A DNA stretch of 64,000 bases from Nocardia sp. CC227C (GTDB lineage: Bacteria > Actinomycetota > Actinomycetes > Mycobacteriales > Mycobacteriaceae). The DNA lies in NCBI RefSeq assembly GCF_030767025.1, contig NZ_JASITE010000004.1, forward strand, positions 124,001 through 188,000, in the 5' to 3' direction. The notes below the pieces were generated by a model. The model did not search any database and was not told the DNA's origin. It saw only the letters and a list, made by a program, of their open reading frames with translations. This document shows, in pieces, positions 1 to 8,114 of the stretch. A program made the position numbers and the translations under genes. How positions within the stretch are numbered: the first letter of the stretch is position 1; every line of letters begins with the position of its first letter.

Positions 1-237
1 GACACCGAGTTCCTGGCTCGGGAGCTGGCGGCGCTGCGGCTGGCCGTCGGCGAGGTCGCGACCCGCGACTATCTGCGGCGCGAGCTCGAGGACATCAAGG
101 ATCTGCTCACCCGATTGGACGATGAATCCGCAGGTGGAGCGGACAAATCGGGCCAGTCAGCCGAACACAAAAAGAAGAAGGGTATCGAGAGAAAGAGGTC
201 CGGGGTCGCCGTTTCGCCGCAAAAAGATGGCGAATGA
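1..237 (+). CDS. C-terminal part of a DUF1003-like membrane protein (5' end outside window)
   Basis: The first frame is open from the window edge to a TGA at 235-237 and encodes 78 residues. It begins with an amphipathic, charged stretch (ARELAALRLAVGEV, then RDYLRRELEDIKDLL) that I associate with the cytosolic tail of actinobacterial DUF1003 proteins. The last 30 residues are a disordered Lys/Arg-rich tail with a run of four lysines. The two membrane helices of the family would lie upstream, outside the window. The family assignment is from memory of similar tails and is moderate. Its position before the Rv1230c-like transglycosylase fits Rv1231c in M. tuberculosis. Confidence 0.5.
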   Translation, partial: DTEFLARELAALRLAVGEVATRDYLRRELEDIKDLLTRLDDESAGGADKSGQSAEHKKKKGIERKRSGVAVSPQKDGE

Positions 238-269
238 CGGCACAAGTTGCACACAACAAGCTTACGGAT

Positions 270-286
270 GGGTAACCTGGATCACG
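270..286 (+). promoter_or_regulatory. GTAACC plus GGATCACG element before the first transglycosylase
   Basis: GGGTAACC (270-277) is followed closely by GGATCACG (279-286), about 90 bases before the transglycosylase start. The same two words in reverse order precede the second transglycosylase (1816-1833). GTAAC-type boxes are typical of MtrA sites in Corynebacteriales, which control cell-wall hydrolases, so an MtrA site is a reasonable but unproven reading. A weak hairpin (GACACC...GGTGTC, near 312-338) lies between this element and the gene. Confidence 0.3.
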
Positions 287-372
287 TTGTTCCGAGCAAC
301 CGACCCAGACACCTTCCACTGAGGTGGGTGTCACCGCGCTACCGGCTGCTCCACGACTGTTGAGGGGATTGT

Positions 373-1800
373 GTGGTGCCAAAACGAATAGCAGCTCCGG
401 TGACAGCGTCGGCTCTCATCCTGGCCGGACTCGTCACCGCCGGATCGGCCACCAACACGACCCACAGAACCGAAGCGCCCCAGGCCCCCGACGCGCTGCT
501 GGCCGCGAGCGCGGTCGACGCCGTCGCCGCCGACGAGCCCGACTCGGACCAACTCGTCGGCCTGGTGCCCGCCGCCCCGGAGCCACCGCGCAAGCTGCGC
601 GCCCTGACCCCGCCCGCCGACGGCATGTTCAACGGCACCGTGCCGCTCCAGGACATCGCGCTGCCGGGGGGCGCGGGCGCACTCGGCATTCCGGAGATCG
701 TGCTCGCCGCCTACCGCAATGCCGAGCTGGCACTGGAGTCCTCCATGCCCGGCTGCGGACTGTCGTGGAATCTGCTGGCCGGCATCGGGCGCATCGAATC
801 CGGACATGCCGGCAACGGCCGCACCGACGCCGCGGGCACCACCGTCACGCCCATCTACGGCCCGGCGCTGGACGGGACCCTGCCGGGCAACGAGATCATC
901 AAGGCCGCCGACGGCGGCTATGTGCGCGCCTTGGGCCCCATGCAGTTCCTGCCGGGCACCTGGGCGCTGTACGCCGCCGACGGCAACGGCGACGGCGTGT
1001 CCGATCCGCACAATGTCTTCGACGCCGCGCTGGCGGCGGGCAAGTACCTGTGCTCGGGCAATATGGACCTGCGCGATCAGCAGCAGCAGCTGCGGGCCGT
1101 GCTGCGCTACAACAACTCCATGTCGTACGCGGCCCAGGTGCTGAGCTGGTCGCATGCCTACAAGACCGGTGGCGCGCCCACCCAGGTCAGCATCTCGCCG
1201 GATCTCATTGCCCCGGGCAGCATTCCGGCGGCGACCGGACCGGATATGACGCTGGCCAACAACACGCTCCCGGCCCCGACCACCGCGGAGCAGCCGCCGT
1301 CGAACACCGTTGCGCCGCAGCAGCAGACGCCGACCCAGGTGATGATCACCATTCCGGGGCTGCCGCCGATCCCGTGCGGCATCTTCTGCCCGCCGCCCCC
1401 GCCGAACCCCTGTGTACAAGAGGTGGTTCCGGCGCCGATGCCGGATCCGATGGGCGCGGCGAACGCGGCGCCGGAAGTCGGCAAAGCGGAGGAATCGGCC
1501 AATCCCGACCTTTCCGGACAGCAGTTCGGTCCGGACGGGCAGCCGCTGCCGACCCCGGCGTCCTGCACCGCCCCGGAGGCCGCCCCGCAGGCCCAGCAGC
1601 CGCAGCCCGCGCCGCAGCCGCAAGCCCAGCCCCAGCCCGGGAACCCGGTGCAGCCAACCGAATCCGCGCCGCCCGCCCCGGCCGAGGGCTCCGCTCCCGC
1701 GCCCGCGGAGGAGCCCGCCGCACCGCCGCCACCGGCCATCACGCTGCCCTTCGGCATCACGATTCCCCTGCCCCCGCCGCCCCCGGCCCCGGCTCCGTGA
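373..1800 (+). CDS. Secreted lytic murein transglycosylase, Rv1230c-like, with Pro-rich tail
   Basis: A 475-residue protein expected to cleave peptidoglycan glycan strands outside the membrane. Residues 1-28 form a Sec signal (VPKR followed by a hydrophobic Ala/Leu core). The SLT_2-type catalytic domain spans about residues 115-270, with CGLSWNLLAGIGRIESGH carrying the likely catalytic Glu, then GPMQFLPGTW and an RYNNS motif. An aspartate-rich loop (ADGNGDGVSDPHN) is typical of the family. Residues 290-475 are low-complexity Pro/Ala/Gln, probably a wall-spanning spacer. Start is GTG 373, and a second GTG follows directly. The next gene is a shorter paralogue without the tail. Confidence 0.85.
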   Translation: MVPKRIAAPVTASALILAGLVTAGSATNTTHRTEAPQAPDALLAASAVDAVAADEPDSDQLVGLVPAAPEPPRKLRALTPPADGMFNGTVPLQDIALPGGAGALGIPEIVLAAYRNAELALESSMPGCGLSWNLLAGIGRIESGHAGNGRTDAAGTTVTPIYGPALDGTLPGNEIIKAADGGYVRALGPMQFLPGTWALYAADGNGDGVSDPHNVFDAALAAGKYLCSGNMDLRDQQQQLRAVLRYNNSMSYAAQVLSWSHAYKTGGAPTQVSISPDLIAPGSIPAATGPDMTLANNTLPAPTTAEQPPSNTVAPQQQTPTQVMITIPGLPPIPCGIFCPPPPPNPCVQEVVPAPMPDPMGAANAAPEVGKAEESANPDLSGQQFGPDGQPLPTPASCTAPEAAPQAQQPQPAPQPQAQPQPGNPVQPTESAPPAPAEGSAPAPAEEPAAPPPPAITLPFGITIPLPPPPPAPAP

Positions 1801-1815
1801 CGCAAACGAGAAAAA

Positions 1816-1833
1816 GGATCACGAAGGAGTAAC
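1816..1833 (+). promoter_or_regulatory. GGATCACG plus GTAAC element before the second transglycosylase
   Basis: GGATCACG (1816-1823) and GTAAC (1829-1833) lie in the 114-base gap between the two transglycosylase genes. They repeat the words found before the first gene, in the opposite order. Common control of the two paralogues is an inference. Confidence 0.3.
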
Positions 1834-1914
1834 GAACAGGTCTCGAATGCGGTACCGTGATCTCCATTGCATTACCGAGGGCACATCCGGACAGCAATGG
1901 AGGGCCATCACACC

Positions 1915-2787
1915 GTGGGACGTCACCGCAAGCCGCCGGTTGTCAATGTGCGCCGGCAGTCTGTAATCGCACTCACCGGCCTCGTTCCCGCGGGACTCGC
2001 CACCGTCACCGGGGCGGCCGACGGCAGTCTGGCCGACAAGCTGGCAAGCTCTGTGCAGCAACGGATTTCATCCGAGGCCGACGATCACCTCCCCAGACTC
2101 GAGGCGGCCGCCGCACCGGTAGCCGCCGCCCCGGAACCCCTGCTGCGAGAGGCCGTACAGGCCGCGCCGCCACCACCGCCGCAGGTGCGCACGGTCGCGC
2201 AACCCGACGGTCGCGTTCCGGCCGCCGCCCCCGCCGGGCCGCTCGGTGTGCCCGGCATCGCCGAGGCCGCCTACCGGAACGCGGAACGCGTACTGGCGGC
2301 GGAGAATCCGACCTGCGGCATGTCGTGGTCCATGCTCGCCGGCATCGGCCGCGTGGAATCCCGGCACGTGTTCGGCGGCAAGGCCGACGACGGCGGCAAT
2401 CCGCTCACCCCGGTCTACGGACCGGTGCTGGACGGCAGCCTGTACGGCAACCACGTGATCTACGATTCCGACGGCGGCTCGCTGGACGGGCTGCAAGGCT
2501 ACGACCGCGCGGTCGGGCCCATGCAGTTCCTGCCCGAGACCTGGAAGCACTACGCGGCCGACGGCAACGGCGACGGCATCGCCGATCCGCAGAACCTCTT
2601 CGACGCCACCCTCACCGCGGGCAAGTACCTGTGCTCGGGCGGACTCGATATGCGGGACCGGGCTCAACAGACCCGCGCCATCCTCCGGTACAACAACTCC
2701 ATGGCCTACGTCGCCAACGTGATGGCCTGGCAGGTCGCCTACCAGAGCGGTGTCGCACCGCAGCCCGCCCAGTTGCCGCGCATCTGA
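1915..2787 (+). CDS. Secreted lytic murein transglycosylase, second paralogue
   Basis: A 290-residue paralogue of the upstream gene. It shares the catalytic block (CGMSWSMLAGIGRVESRH), GPMQFLPETW, the ADGNGDGIADPQN loop and the RYNNSMAYVANV motif, but ends right after the catalytic domain with no proline-rich tail. I chose GTG 1915 because GGAGGG lies about 10 bases before it and the product begins MGRHRKP, a common N-terminus of actinobacterial secreted wall hydrolases. TTG 1867 and ATG 1897 are in-frame alternatives. The signal peptide covers about residues 1-35. The pair looks like a local gene duplication. The domain call is firm; the physiological split between the two copies is unknown. 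Confidence 0.82.
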   Translation: MGRHRKPPVVNVRRQSVIALTGLVPAGLATVTGAADGSLADKLASSVQQRISSEADDHLPRLEAAAAPVAAAPEPLLREAVQAAPPPPPQVRTVAQPDGRVPAAAPAGPLGVPGIAEAAYRNAERVLAAENPTCGMSWSMLAGIGRVESRHVFGGKADDGGNPLTPVYGPVLDGSLYGNHVIYDSDGGSLDGLQGYDRAVGPMQFLPETWKHYAADGNGDGIADPQNLFDATLTAGKYLCSGGLDMRDRAQQTRAILRYNNSMAYVANVMAWQVAYQSGVAPQPAQLPRI

Positions 2788-2846
2788 GGCGCATGGATGC
2801 CATGCATCCGAGGCGCATGGATGCCGCGCATCCGAGGCCCATAGAC
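2781..2846 (+). repeat. 24-bp tandem repeat with short hairpins, after the transglycosylase stop
   Basis: Two full copies (2781-2804 and 2805-2828) and a partial third (from 2829) of a 24-bp unit beginning CATCYGAGGCGCATGG. The first copy includes the stop codon. GGATGC-cat-GCATCC and GGATGC-cgc-GCATCC form small hairpins across the unit boundaries, so the array may act as a weak terminator. The mrp -10 box lies at its end. Confidence 0.7.
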
Positions 2847-2855
2847 TGGCGTACA
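2842..2855 (+). promoter_or_regulatory. Leaderless promoter of mrp (TAGACT -10 box)
   Basis: TAGACT (2842-2847) is followed by seven bases and the ATG at 2855, so transcription would start at or next to the A of the start codon. There is no Shine-Dalgarno sequence, which fits a leaderless message. Confidence 0.55.
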
Positions 2856-3991
2856 TGCCAGTGGTAACGGAATCGGATGTGCGGGGCGCGCTCGCGAAGG
2901 TGGACGACCCGGAGATCCGGAAGCCGATCACCGAACTGGGCATGGTGAAGAGCGTCGAGATCGGCGACGACAGCAGTGTCCACGTCGAGATCTATCTGAC
3001 GACGGCGGCGTGCCCGCTCAAGACCACGCTCACCGAGCGGGTCAGCAAGGCGGTCGCCGACGTGCCGCACGTGGGCGCGATCAACGTGACCCTCGACGTC
3101 ATGAACGACGAGCAGCGCACCGAGCTGCGCCGCAAGCTGCGCGGCGATGCCGCCGAGCCGGTCATCCCCTTCGCCCAGCCCGGATCGCTGACCCGCGTGT
3201 ACGCGGTGGCCTCCGGCAAGGGCGGTGTCGGAAAGTCCAGTGTCACCGTGAATCTCGCGGCCGCCATGGCCGCGCGCGGGCTCTCGGTCGGTGTGCTCGA
3301 CGCCGACATCTACGGCCACTCGGTACCGCGCATGCTCGGCACCGACCAGCGGCCCACACAGGTGGAGCGGATGATCATGCCGCCCGTCGCGCACGACGTG
3401 AAGGTCATCTCGATCTCCATGTTCACCCAGGGCAATACGCCCGTGGTGTGGCGCGGGCCCATGCTGCACCGGGCATTGCAGCAGTTCCTCGCCGACGTGT
3501 TCTGGGGCGACCTGGACGTACTGCTGCTCGACCTGCCGCCCGGCACCGGCGACGTGGCCATCTCGCTGGCCCAGCTCATCCCCAATGCCGAGATCCTGGT
3601 GGTGACCACCCCGCAGCTGGCCGCCGCCGAGGTGGCCGAGCGCGCGGGTTCCATCGCGCTGCAGACCCGCCAGCGCATCGCGGGCGTCATCGAGAACATG
3701 TCCTGGCTCGATCTGCCCGACGGCACCCGCATGGACCTCTACGGCTCCGGCGGCGGGCAGACCGTCGCCGAGAACCTCACCCGCGCCATCGGCGCGAACG
3801 TGCCCCTGCTGGGCCAGATCCCGATCGAGCAGTCCCTGCGCGAGGCGGGCGACGAGGGCACCCCCATCGTCCTGCGCGCCCCCGACAGCGTCTCCGGCAA
3901 GGCCCTCCGCGACATCGCCGACAAACTCGCCGTCCGCCGCCGCGGCCTGGCCGGTATGTCCCTCAATATCGACACCACCCGCCACCTCTGA
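2855..3991 (+). CDS. mrp: Mrp/ApbC-family Fe-S cluster carrier ATPase
   Basis: A 378-residue cytosolic P-loop ATPase of the Mrp/NBP35 family, which carries Fe-S clusters to apoproteins. Residues 1-95 are a DUF59/MIP18 domain (DDPEIRKPITELGMV). The deviant Walker A motif GKGGVGKSS lies at about residues 122-130. A DADIYGHSVPRML segment and a DLPPGTGDV motif follow, typical of Mrp. The usual C-terminal CxxC cluster-binding pair is not evident here, as in some actinobacterial homologues. ATG 2855 is chosen from the -10 spacing and because upstream codons are repeat DNA. The neighbouring transglycosylases match the Rv1230c-Rv1229c pairing. Confidence 0.9.
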   Translation: MPVVTESDVRGALAKVDDPEIRKPITELGMVKSVEIGDDSSVHVEIYLTTAACPLKTTLTERVSKAVADVPHVGAINVTLDVMNDEQRTELRRKLRGDAAEPVIPFAQPGSLTRVYAVASGKGGVGKSSVTVNLAAAMAARGLSVGVLDADIYGHSVPRMLGTDQRPTQVERMIMPPVAHDVKVISISMFTQGNTPVVWRGPMLHRALQQFLADVFWGDLDVLLLDLPPGTGDVAISLAQLIPNAEILVVTTPQLAAAEVAERAGSIALQTRQRIAGVIENMSWLDLPDGTRMDLYGSGGGQTVAENLTRAIGANVPLLGQIPIEQSLREAGDEGTPIVLRAPDSVSGKALRDIADKLAVRRRGLAGMSLNIDTTRHL

Positions 3992-4572
3992 CCCACCCCA
4001 CCGATTACCCCTCGAACAGCCGCGCCACACCACGCCCGCCACACCGCGCCCGCCACACCGCACCGCGCCCGCCGCCCGCCACACCGCACCGCGCCCGCGA
4101 CCGTCCGCCCGGCTCGGAACACAGGCATACCGCCCGAGTCGGACCACACCCCGTCCCCGCCGACCGCTGCCGCCGGACGGCCCGCACCCCGCCCCGCGCG
4201 TGCCCGTACGCATCCGGCCGCCATACCGGGCCGGGCCGGTGCGCCGCTGCGCTCGGGCAGTCATGCGCCAAGAGCGCGGGGTGGGCAAGCGCAGCACACT
4301 TCGAACAGGCGCTTCCCCCGGCACCTCCCCAACGGACCACCTCGGCGCACCACAACACGCCCACCTGTTTCGCCCACCCGAACATTTAACTTCGGTGTAC
4401 CGTTGACGCTGTCGGACAGCGTGTACCGACAGCCACCGCGGTCCCGCGCCACCGCACCCAGGCGCGGGACCGCACCCACCGCCACGCCCCCCTCCCGCAA
4501 CCGAATTCGACGACCGAATTCCGCCGGGACCGCGCCAACCCCCGCCTCCGGACGCCACCTAAGCTCGAACCC
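3992..4572. other. 581-bp gene-free C-rich gap with an orphan palindrome
   Basis: No convincing gene on either strand. Positions 4010-4110 are degenerate repeats of CGCCCGCCACACCGC. A 17-bp palindrome, ACGCTGT-cgg-ACAGCGT (4406-4422), is flanked by GTGTACCG on both sides and looks like a TetR-type operator, but no adjacent regulator gene exists. The gap is one junction of the inversion relative to M. tuberculosis gene order (see findings). Confidence 0.55.
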
Positions 4573-5739
4573 ATGCTCACGCTGCTTCTGTACGTGCTGA
4601 TCGTCGGCCTGGTGGCCGCGCTGCTTTTCCTGGTCGCCAGCGCGGTTTTCGGCCGGTCCGAGGAGCTGGGCCCCCTCCCCGAGGGCACCACCGCCACCGT
4701 GCTCCCCGTCGACGGCATCACCGGCGGCGACGTGCGCGCCCTGCGCTTCCAGCAGGTGCTGCGCGGCTACAAGGCCGGTGAGGTCGACTGGGCCCTGACC
4801 CGTCTCGCCGCCCGCATCGACGAACTCGAATGGCAGCTGGCCCAGGCCCGCGCGGGCCACCCCGTACCCGACAACGGCACCCCGCAGCGCGAGCTGCCCA
4901 CCACCCCGCAGCGCGAGCACCCCACCACCCCGCAGCGCGAGCACCCCACCACCCCGCAGCGCGATGCCGCCAATGGCACCGCTCAGCCGGGCAGCCACCC
5001 CGAACGCAGCACACACTCGGGAGAGTCCAGCACCCCGCCGCTCGGCCCCGTTCCCGGCGACGCCCCCCACTCCCGCGAATCCGGCGACCGCGCCATCCGA
5101 CCGGGAGAGACGAACGGCACGCACTCGGACGATCGCCGCGACGATCCGGGCGGCACCCACGCGGGCTATCACTACGACGGCACCAGCGCTTCCCACGGCG
5201 ACCTCGGCCACGGCACCCACTCTTCCCACGGCGACCTCGGCCACGGCACCCACTCTTCCCGCGGCGACCTCGGCTACGGCACCGCTCACTCGGGGGAGCA
5301 CGCGAACGGGACCGCCGCTCCCCCGGCGGGCGCGACTCCCTACGCCGCACCCTTCGTCCCCGGCACGGCGGCGAGCCGCTTCGACACCCACACCGCCCGG
5401 CCGACCCCCGGCGAACCACCCCATGGTGGAGCCCATGACGTCCGGTTCTCCGCACCGACCGACACCACGAGGGGCGCACCCGTCGGCGGATCCCCGACCG
5501 CCGCGGACTCGCGGGCGGTTCCACCGGTCGGGCATCCGTACGGTGGCCCGGCGGGCGGTGCCGCGGCAGGCGACGGGTCCGCTGCGGCCGGGTCCAGTTC
5601 GCTGAACCGGACTACGCCCGCGCAATCCGCGGCCGAATCCCCGGACCCCGCGCCCGCGGCGGGCCCGCCGGACGGCCGGGGGATGCCCGGCATCGTGCCC
5701 GGTATCTCCACTCCGGACGCGGAGGCGGACGAGCGGTGA
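4573..5739 (+). CDS. DivIVA-motif membrane protein with repetitive disordered tail (Rv1209-like)
   Basis: A 388-residue protein. Residues 3-27 form a membrane helix. A short DivIVA-like coiled motif follows at about 56-97 (RFQQVLRGYKAGEVDWAL, then a helix with leucine heptads). From about 100 on it is disordered and repetitive: three to four copies of TTPQREHP, then copies of HGDLGHGTHSS. DivIVA-like motifs target proteins to curved membranes or poles, so a role at the growing envelope is inferred. The last codons overlap tag by four bases (GTGA), so the two are cotranscribed. The pairing with tag matches Rv1209-Rv1210. The repeats probably vary in number between strains. Confidence 0.75.
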   Translation: MLTLLLYVLIVGLVAALLFLVASAVFGRSEELGPLPEGTTATVLPVDGITGGDVRALRFQQVLRGYKAGEVDWALTRLAARIDELEWQLAQARAGHPVPDNGTPQRELPTTPQREHPTTPQREHPTTPQRDAANGTAQPGSHPERSTHSGESSTPPLGPVPGDAPHSRESGDRAIRPGETNGTHSDDRRDDPGGTHAGYHYDGTSASHGDLGHGTHSSHGDLGHGTHSSRGDLGYGTAHSGEHANGTAAPPAGATPYAAPFVPGTAASRFDTHTARPTPGEPPHGGAHDVRFSAPTDTTRGAPVGGSPTAADSRAVPPVGHPYGGPAGGAAAGDGSAAAGSSSLNRTTPAQSAAESPDPAPAAGPPDGRGMPGIVPGISTPDAEADER

Positions 5740-6302
5740 CCGAGCTGGAATCCACCGGTGACGGCCTGGTTCGCTGCGGCTGGTCGACCGGATCGCAGCT
5801 GTATCGGGACTACCACGACCAGGAATGGGGAAAGCCGCTGCACGGGGATGACGCATTGTTCGAACGGATGTGTCTGGAGGCGTTTCAGTCCGGGCTTTCC
5901 TGGATCACGATTCTGCGGAAGCGGCCCGCATTCCGGGCGGCGTTCGACGGGTTCGAGATCGAGCGGGTGGCGACGTTCGGCGATTCCGACGTGGAACGAT
6001 TGCTCGGAGATCCGGGCATAGTACGCAATCGCGCCAAAATCGAGGCTTGTATCACCAACGCCAAGGTTGCCCGGGAGCTCGACACCGGCCTCGACGAACT
6101 GCTCTGGTCGTACGCGCCGGGGCCGTGTCCGCGCCCGGCGACGCTGGCCGATGTGCCCGCGGTCACAGCCGAATCCACCGCTCTCGCAAAAGATCTGAAG
6201 AAGCGCGGCTTCCGTTTCGTCGGTCCCACGACGACCTACGCACTGATGCAGGCGACCGGAATGGTGGACGATCACGTGGCCGATTGCTGGGTACGCCCAT
6301 AG
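5736..6302 (+). CDS. tag: DNA-3-methyladenine glycosylase I
   Basis: A 188-residue base-excision enzyme that removes 3-methyladenine from alkylated DNA. Family marks are RCGW (13-16), DQEWG, the EAFQSGLSWITIL block, VRNRAKIEA and the C-terminal HVADCW. The N-terminal Cys and the C-terminal His and Cys are the usual Zn ligands. The length matches E. coli Tag (187). Start GTG 5736 overlaps the stop of the upstream DivIVA-like gene, so translation is probably coupled. Assignment is firm. Confidence 0.95.
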   Translation: MTELESTGDGLVRCGWSTGSQLYRDYHDQEWGKPLHGDDALFERMCLEAFQSGLSWITILRKRPAFRAAFDGFEIERVATFGDSDVERLLGDPGIVRNRAKIEACITNAKVARELDTGLDELLWSYAPGPCPRPATLADVPAVTAESTALAKDLKKRGFRFVGPTTTYALMQATGMVDDHVADCWVRP

Positions 6303-6475
6303 CACCCGCACGCGCCACAACGGTCGGTTTTTGGAACTCAGGTACCCGCCCCGATCGGCGATAGGGAAGAATGGGTGCGGTGCGGCCCGCCACATACGCG
6401 CGGGCTGCCAGTTGGTGACAACTGGAGTTCCATGAAAGTGCGCAGCAGACCGCGCAGATCTGGAGGGAGCAGAGG

Positions 6476-6643
6476 ATGGCGGCCATGAAGCCCCGCACCG
6501 GGGACGGTCCCCTCGAGGCAACCAAGGAAGGGCGTGGAATCGTCATGCGGGTTCCACTCGAGGGTGGCGGGCGTCTGGTCGTCGAGCTCACGCCGGAGGA
6601 AGCCGCGGCGCTCGGTGACGAACTCAAGAGTGTCACCGGCTAG
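6476..6643 (+). CDS. DUF3117 small protein (Rv1211-like)
   Basis: A 55-residue conserved actinobacterial peptide (MAAMKPRTGDGPLEATKEGR, then GIVMRVPLEGGGRLVVELTP). GGAGGG lies 8 bases before ATG 6476, and a second ATG three codons later is possible. The sequence matches my memory of DUF3117, which sits beside tagA in M. tuberculosis. Its function is unknown; the compact beta-rich sequence suggests a small folded domain. It lies between tag and the rRNA methyltransferase, all on the plus strand. Confidence 0.88.
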   Translation: MAAMKPRTGDGPLEATKEGRGIVMRVPLEGGGRLVVELTPEEAAALGDELKSVTG

Positions 6644-6658
6644 CAGCCTGACCCGCCG

Positions 6659-7804
6659 GTGAGCCACACCGACCCGGTGGACCGGCTCGCCGGCACCGCG
6701 ACGACGCAACTCGGCGACACCGAACCGCTCACCGGTCCCGCACCGGGCCCGGCCGAGCGGCTCTTCGCATGCGCCGACCTACTCTCCTGCCCGGAGTGCG
6801 GCCGGGACCTCGCCGGCCGGGACCGCACCCTGCGCTGCCCCCGGGGCCACTCCTTCGACCTCGCCAAACAGGGCTACGTCAGCCTCCTCACCGGATCATC
6901 CACAAAGATGACCGGCGACACGCCGGCCATGCTGGAGGCCCGCGCCGCCTTCCAGACCGCGGGCCATTTCGCGCCGATAGCCGCGGTCGTGGCCGGTGCG
7001 GTGGAGATGAGCATTCGACCGCGCCCTCCCGCTGCCCGCCCGGCACCTCCCGGCGGATCGATCGCAGGTGATCCGGCGGACAGCGCGAGCCCACGACTCG
7101 CCCGGCCCGGGACCGCCCGTATGGCGTCGACGGCCCGACTCGTGGCCACCCTGCTGCCCGACGCGACACCGCGCGACATCGCCCGCGGCGGCCGTGCGAA
7201 CCCGGCGGTGCCGACACGTCGGAACGGACCGTCCACGGCGGTACTGGAGGTCGGCGCGGGAACCGGCTACTACCTGGGTGCGGTGCTGGACGCGGTGCCC
7301 GCCGCGCGCGGGATCGCGATGGATGTGTCGAAACCGGCGGTGCGGCGGTGTGCGCGGGCGCATGGGCGGGCGGCGGCGGTGCTGGCCGACGCCTGGCGGG
7401 GACTGCCGGTGCGCGACGAGGTGCTCGATGCCGTGCTGTGCGTCTTCGCGCCGCGCAATGCGGACGAGGTGGCGCGGGTGCTGGCGCCGGAGGGCCGGTT
7501 CGTGGTGGTCACGCCGACCGAGCGGCATCTGGGTGAGCTCATCGAGCCGCTCCGGATGGTGCGGGTGGACGCGGACAAACAGGATCGGCTGACGGAATCG
7601 CTGAGCGCGCGGTTCGAACTGCTGGAGCGCACGCAGGTGGAGTACGCGATGACACTCGGCCACGCCGATATCCGCCACGTGGTGCAAATGGGCCCGTCGG
7701 CCTTCCACGCCGCCGACACCCGCGCCGAGCGCATCGCGACACTGCCCGAGCCGTACCCGGTGACCGCCTCGGTCACGGTGTCGATATACCGCCCGCGCGC
7801 CTGA
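6659..7804 (+). CDS. RlmA-type 23S rRNA (guanine-N1) methyltransferase with an unusual insertion
   Basis: A 381-residue SAM-dependent methyltransferase. The N-terminal zinc site (Cys44, Cys47, Cys60, His64 in CPEC...CPRGHSFDLAKQGYV) is diagnostic of the RlmA family, which methylates G745 or G748 in helix 35 of 23S rRNA. The SAM-binding loop VLEVGAGTGYY begins near residue 195. E. coli RlmA is about 270 residues. The excess here is an N-terminal extension plus roughly 70 Pro/Ala/Arg-rich residues (about 118-190) between the zinc domain and the SAM motif. Start GTG 6659 lies 15 bases after the DUF3117 stop. Some relatives confer tylosin or mycinamicin resistance; whether this one targets G745 or G748 cannot be read. 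Confidence 0.82.
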   Translation: MSHTDPVDRLAGTATTQLGDTEPLTGPAPGPAERLFACADLLSCPECGRDLAGRDRTLRCPRGHSFDLAKQGYVSLLTGSSTKMTGDTPAMLEARAAFQTAGHFAPIAAVVAGAVEMSIRPRPPAARPAPPGGSIAGDPADSASPRLARPGTARMASTARLVATLLPDATPRDIARGGRANPAVPTRRNGPSTAVLEVGAGTGYYLGAVLDAVPAARGIAMDVSKPAVRRCARAHGRAAAVLADAWRGLPVRDEVLDAVLCVFAPRNADEVARVLAPEGRFVVVTPTERHLGELIEPLRMVRVDADKQDRLTESLSARFELLERTQVEYAMTLGHADIRHVVQMGPSAFHAADTRAERIATLPEPYPVTASVTVSIYRPRA

Positions 7805-8114
7805 CGCGCCCGGAGCCGGTGCGAGCGGATCGCCCGCGGCCGGGGCCGTGCCACTCATCTACCCTTACCGGTCCTGCCGTGTCGCCCACCTGCCCCGCCG
7901 CCACGGCCGTGACGCCCACCTATCCCTACTGGTCCCCTCCGCGCCGCCCAACTACTCCTGCCGACACTGCCGTGTCGCCCACGTACCCCGCCGCCCGGCC
8001 GTGATGCCTACCCGTCACCGCCGCCGAGTCCGGCGCTCGTCATCACCGGCGGGCTCGTGGCCCGCCACTCCTCGAAGTACCGCCGTACCCGGGTGTGTCG
8101 GTACGGTTCTCCGC
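7805..8114. other. 310-bp intergenic region with a duplicated 47-bp segment
   Basis: No gene is supported. A segment starting CTGCCGTGTCGCCCAC occurs at 7874-7920 and again, about 85% identical, at 7967-8012. The downstream end carries the leaderless -10 box of the next gene (TACGGT, 8102-8107). Confidence 0.55.

Noticed and set aside
237..372. A c-di-AMP (ydaO-type) riboswitch before the first transglycosylase
   Set aside because: This element is known before such hydrolase genes, but I could not find the conserved core and the leader is only 135 bases with a single weak hairpin.
4200..4406. A 68-codon plus-strand frame in the gene-free gap
   Set aside because: No ribosome site, Arg/Pro-rich translation, and no recognisable domain.
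4261..5856. A 531-codon minus-strand frame over the DivIVA-like gene
   Set aside because: Low-complexity antisense translation of the repetitive tail.
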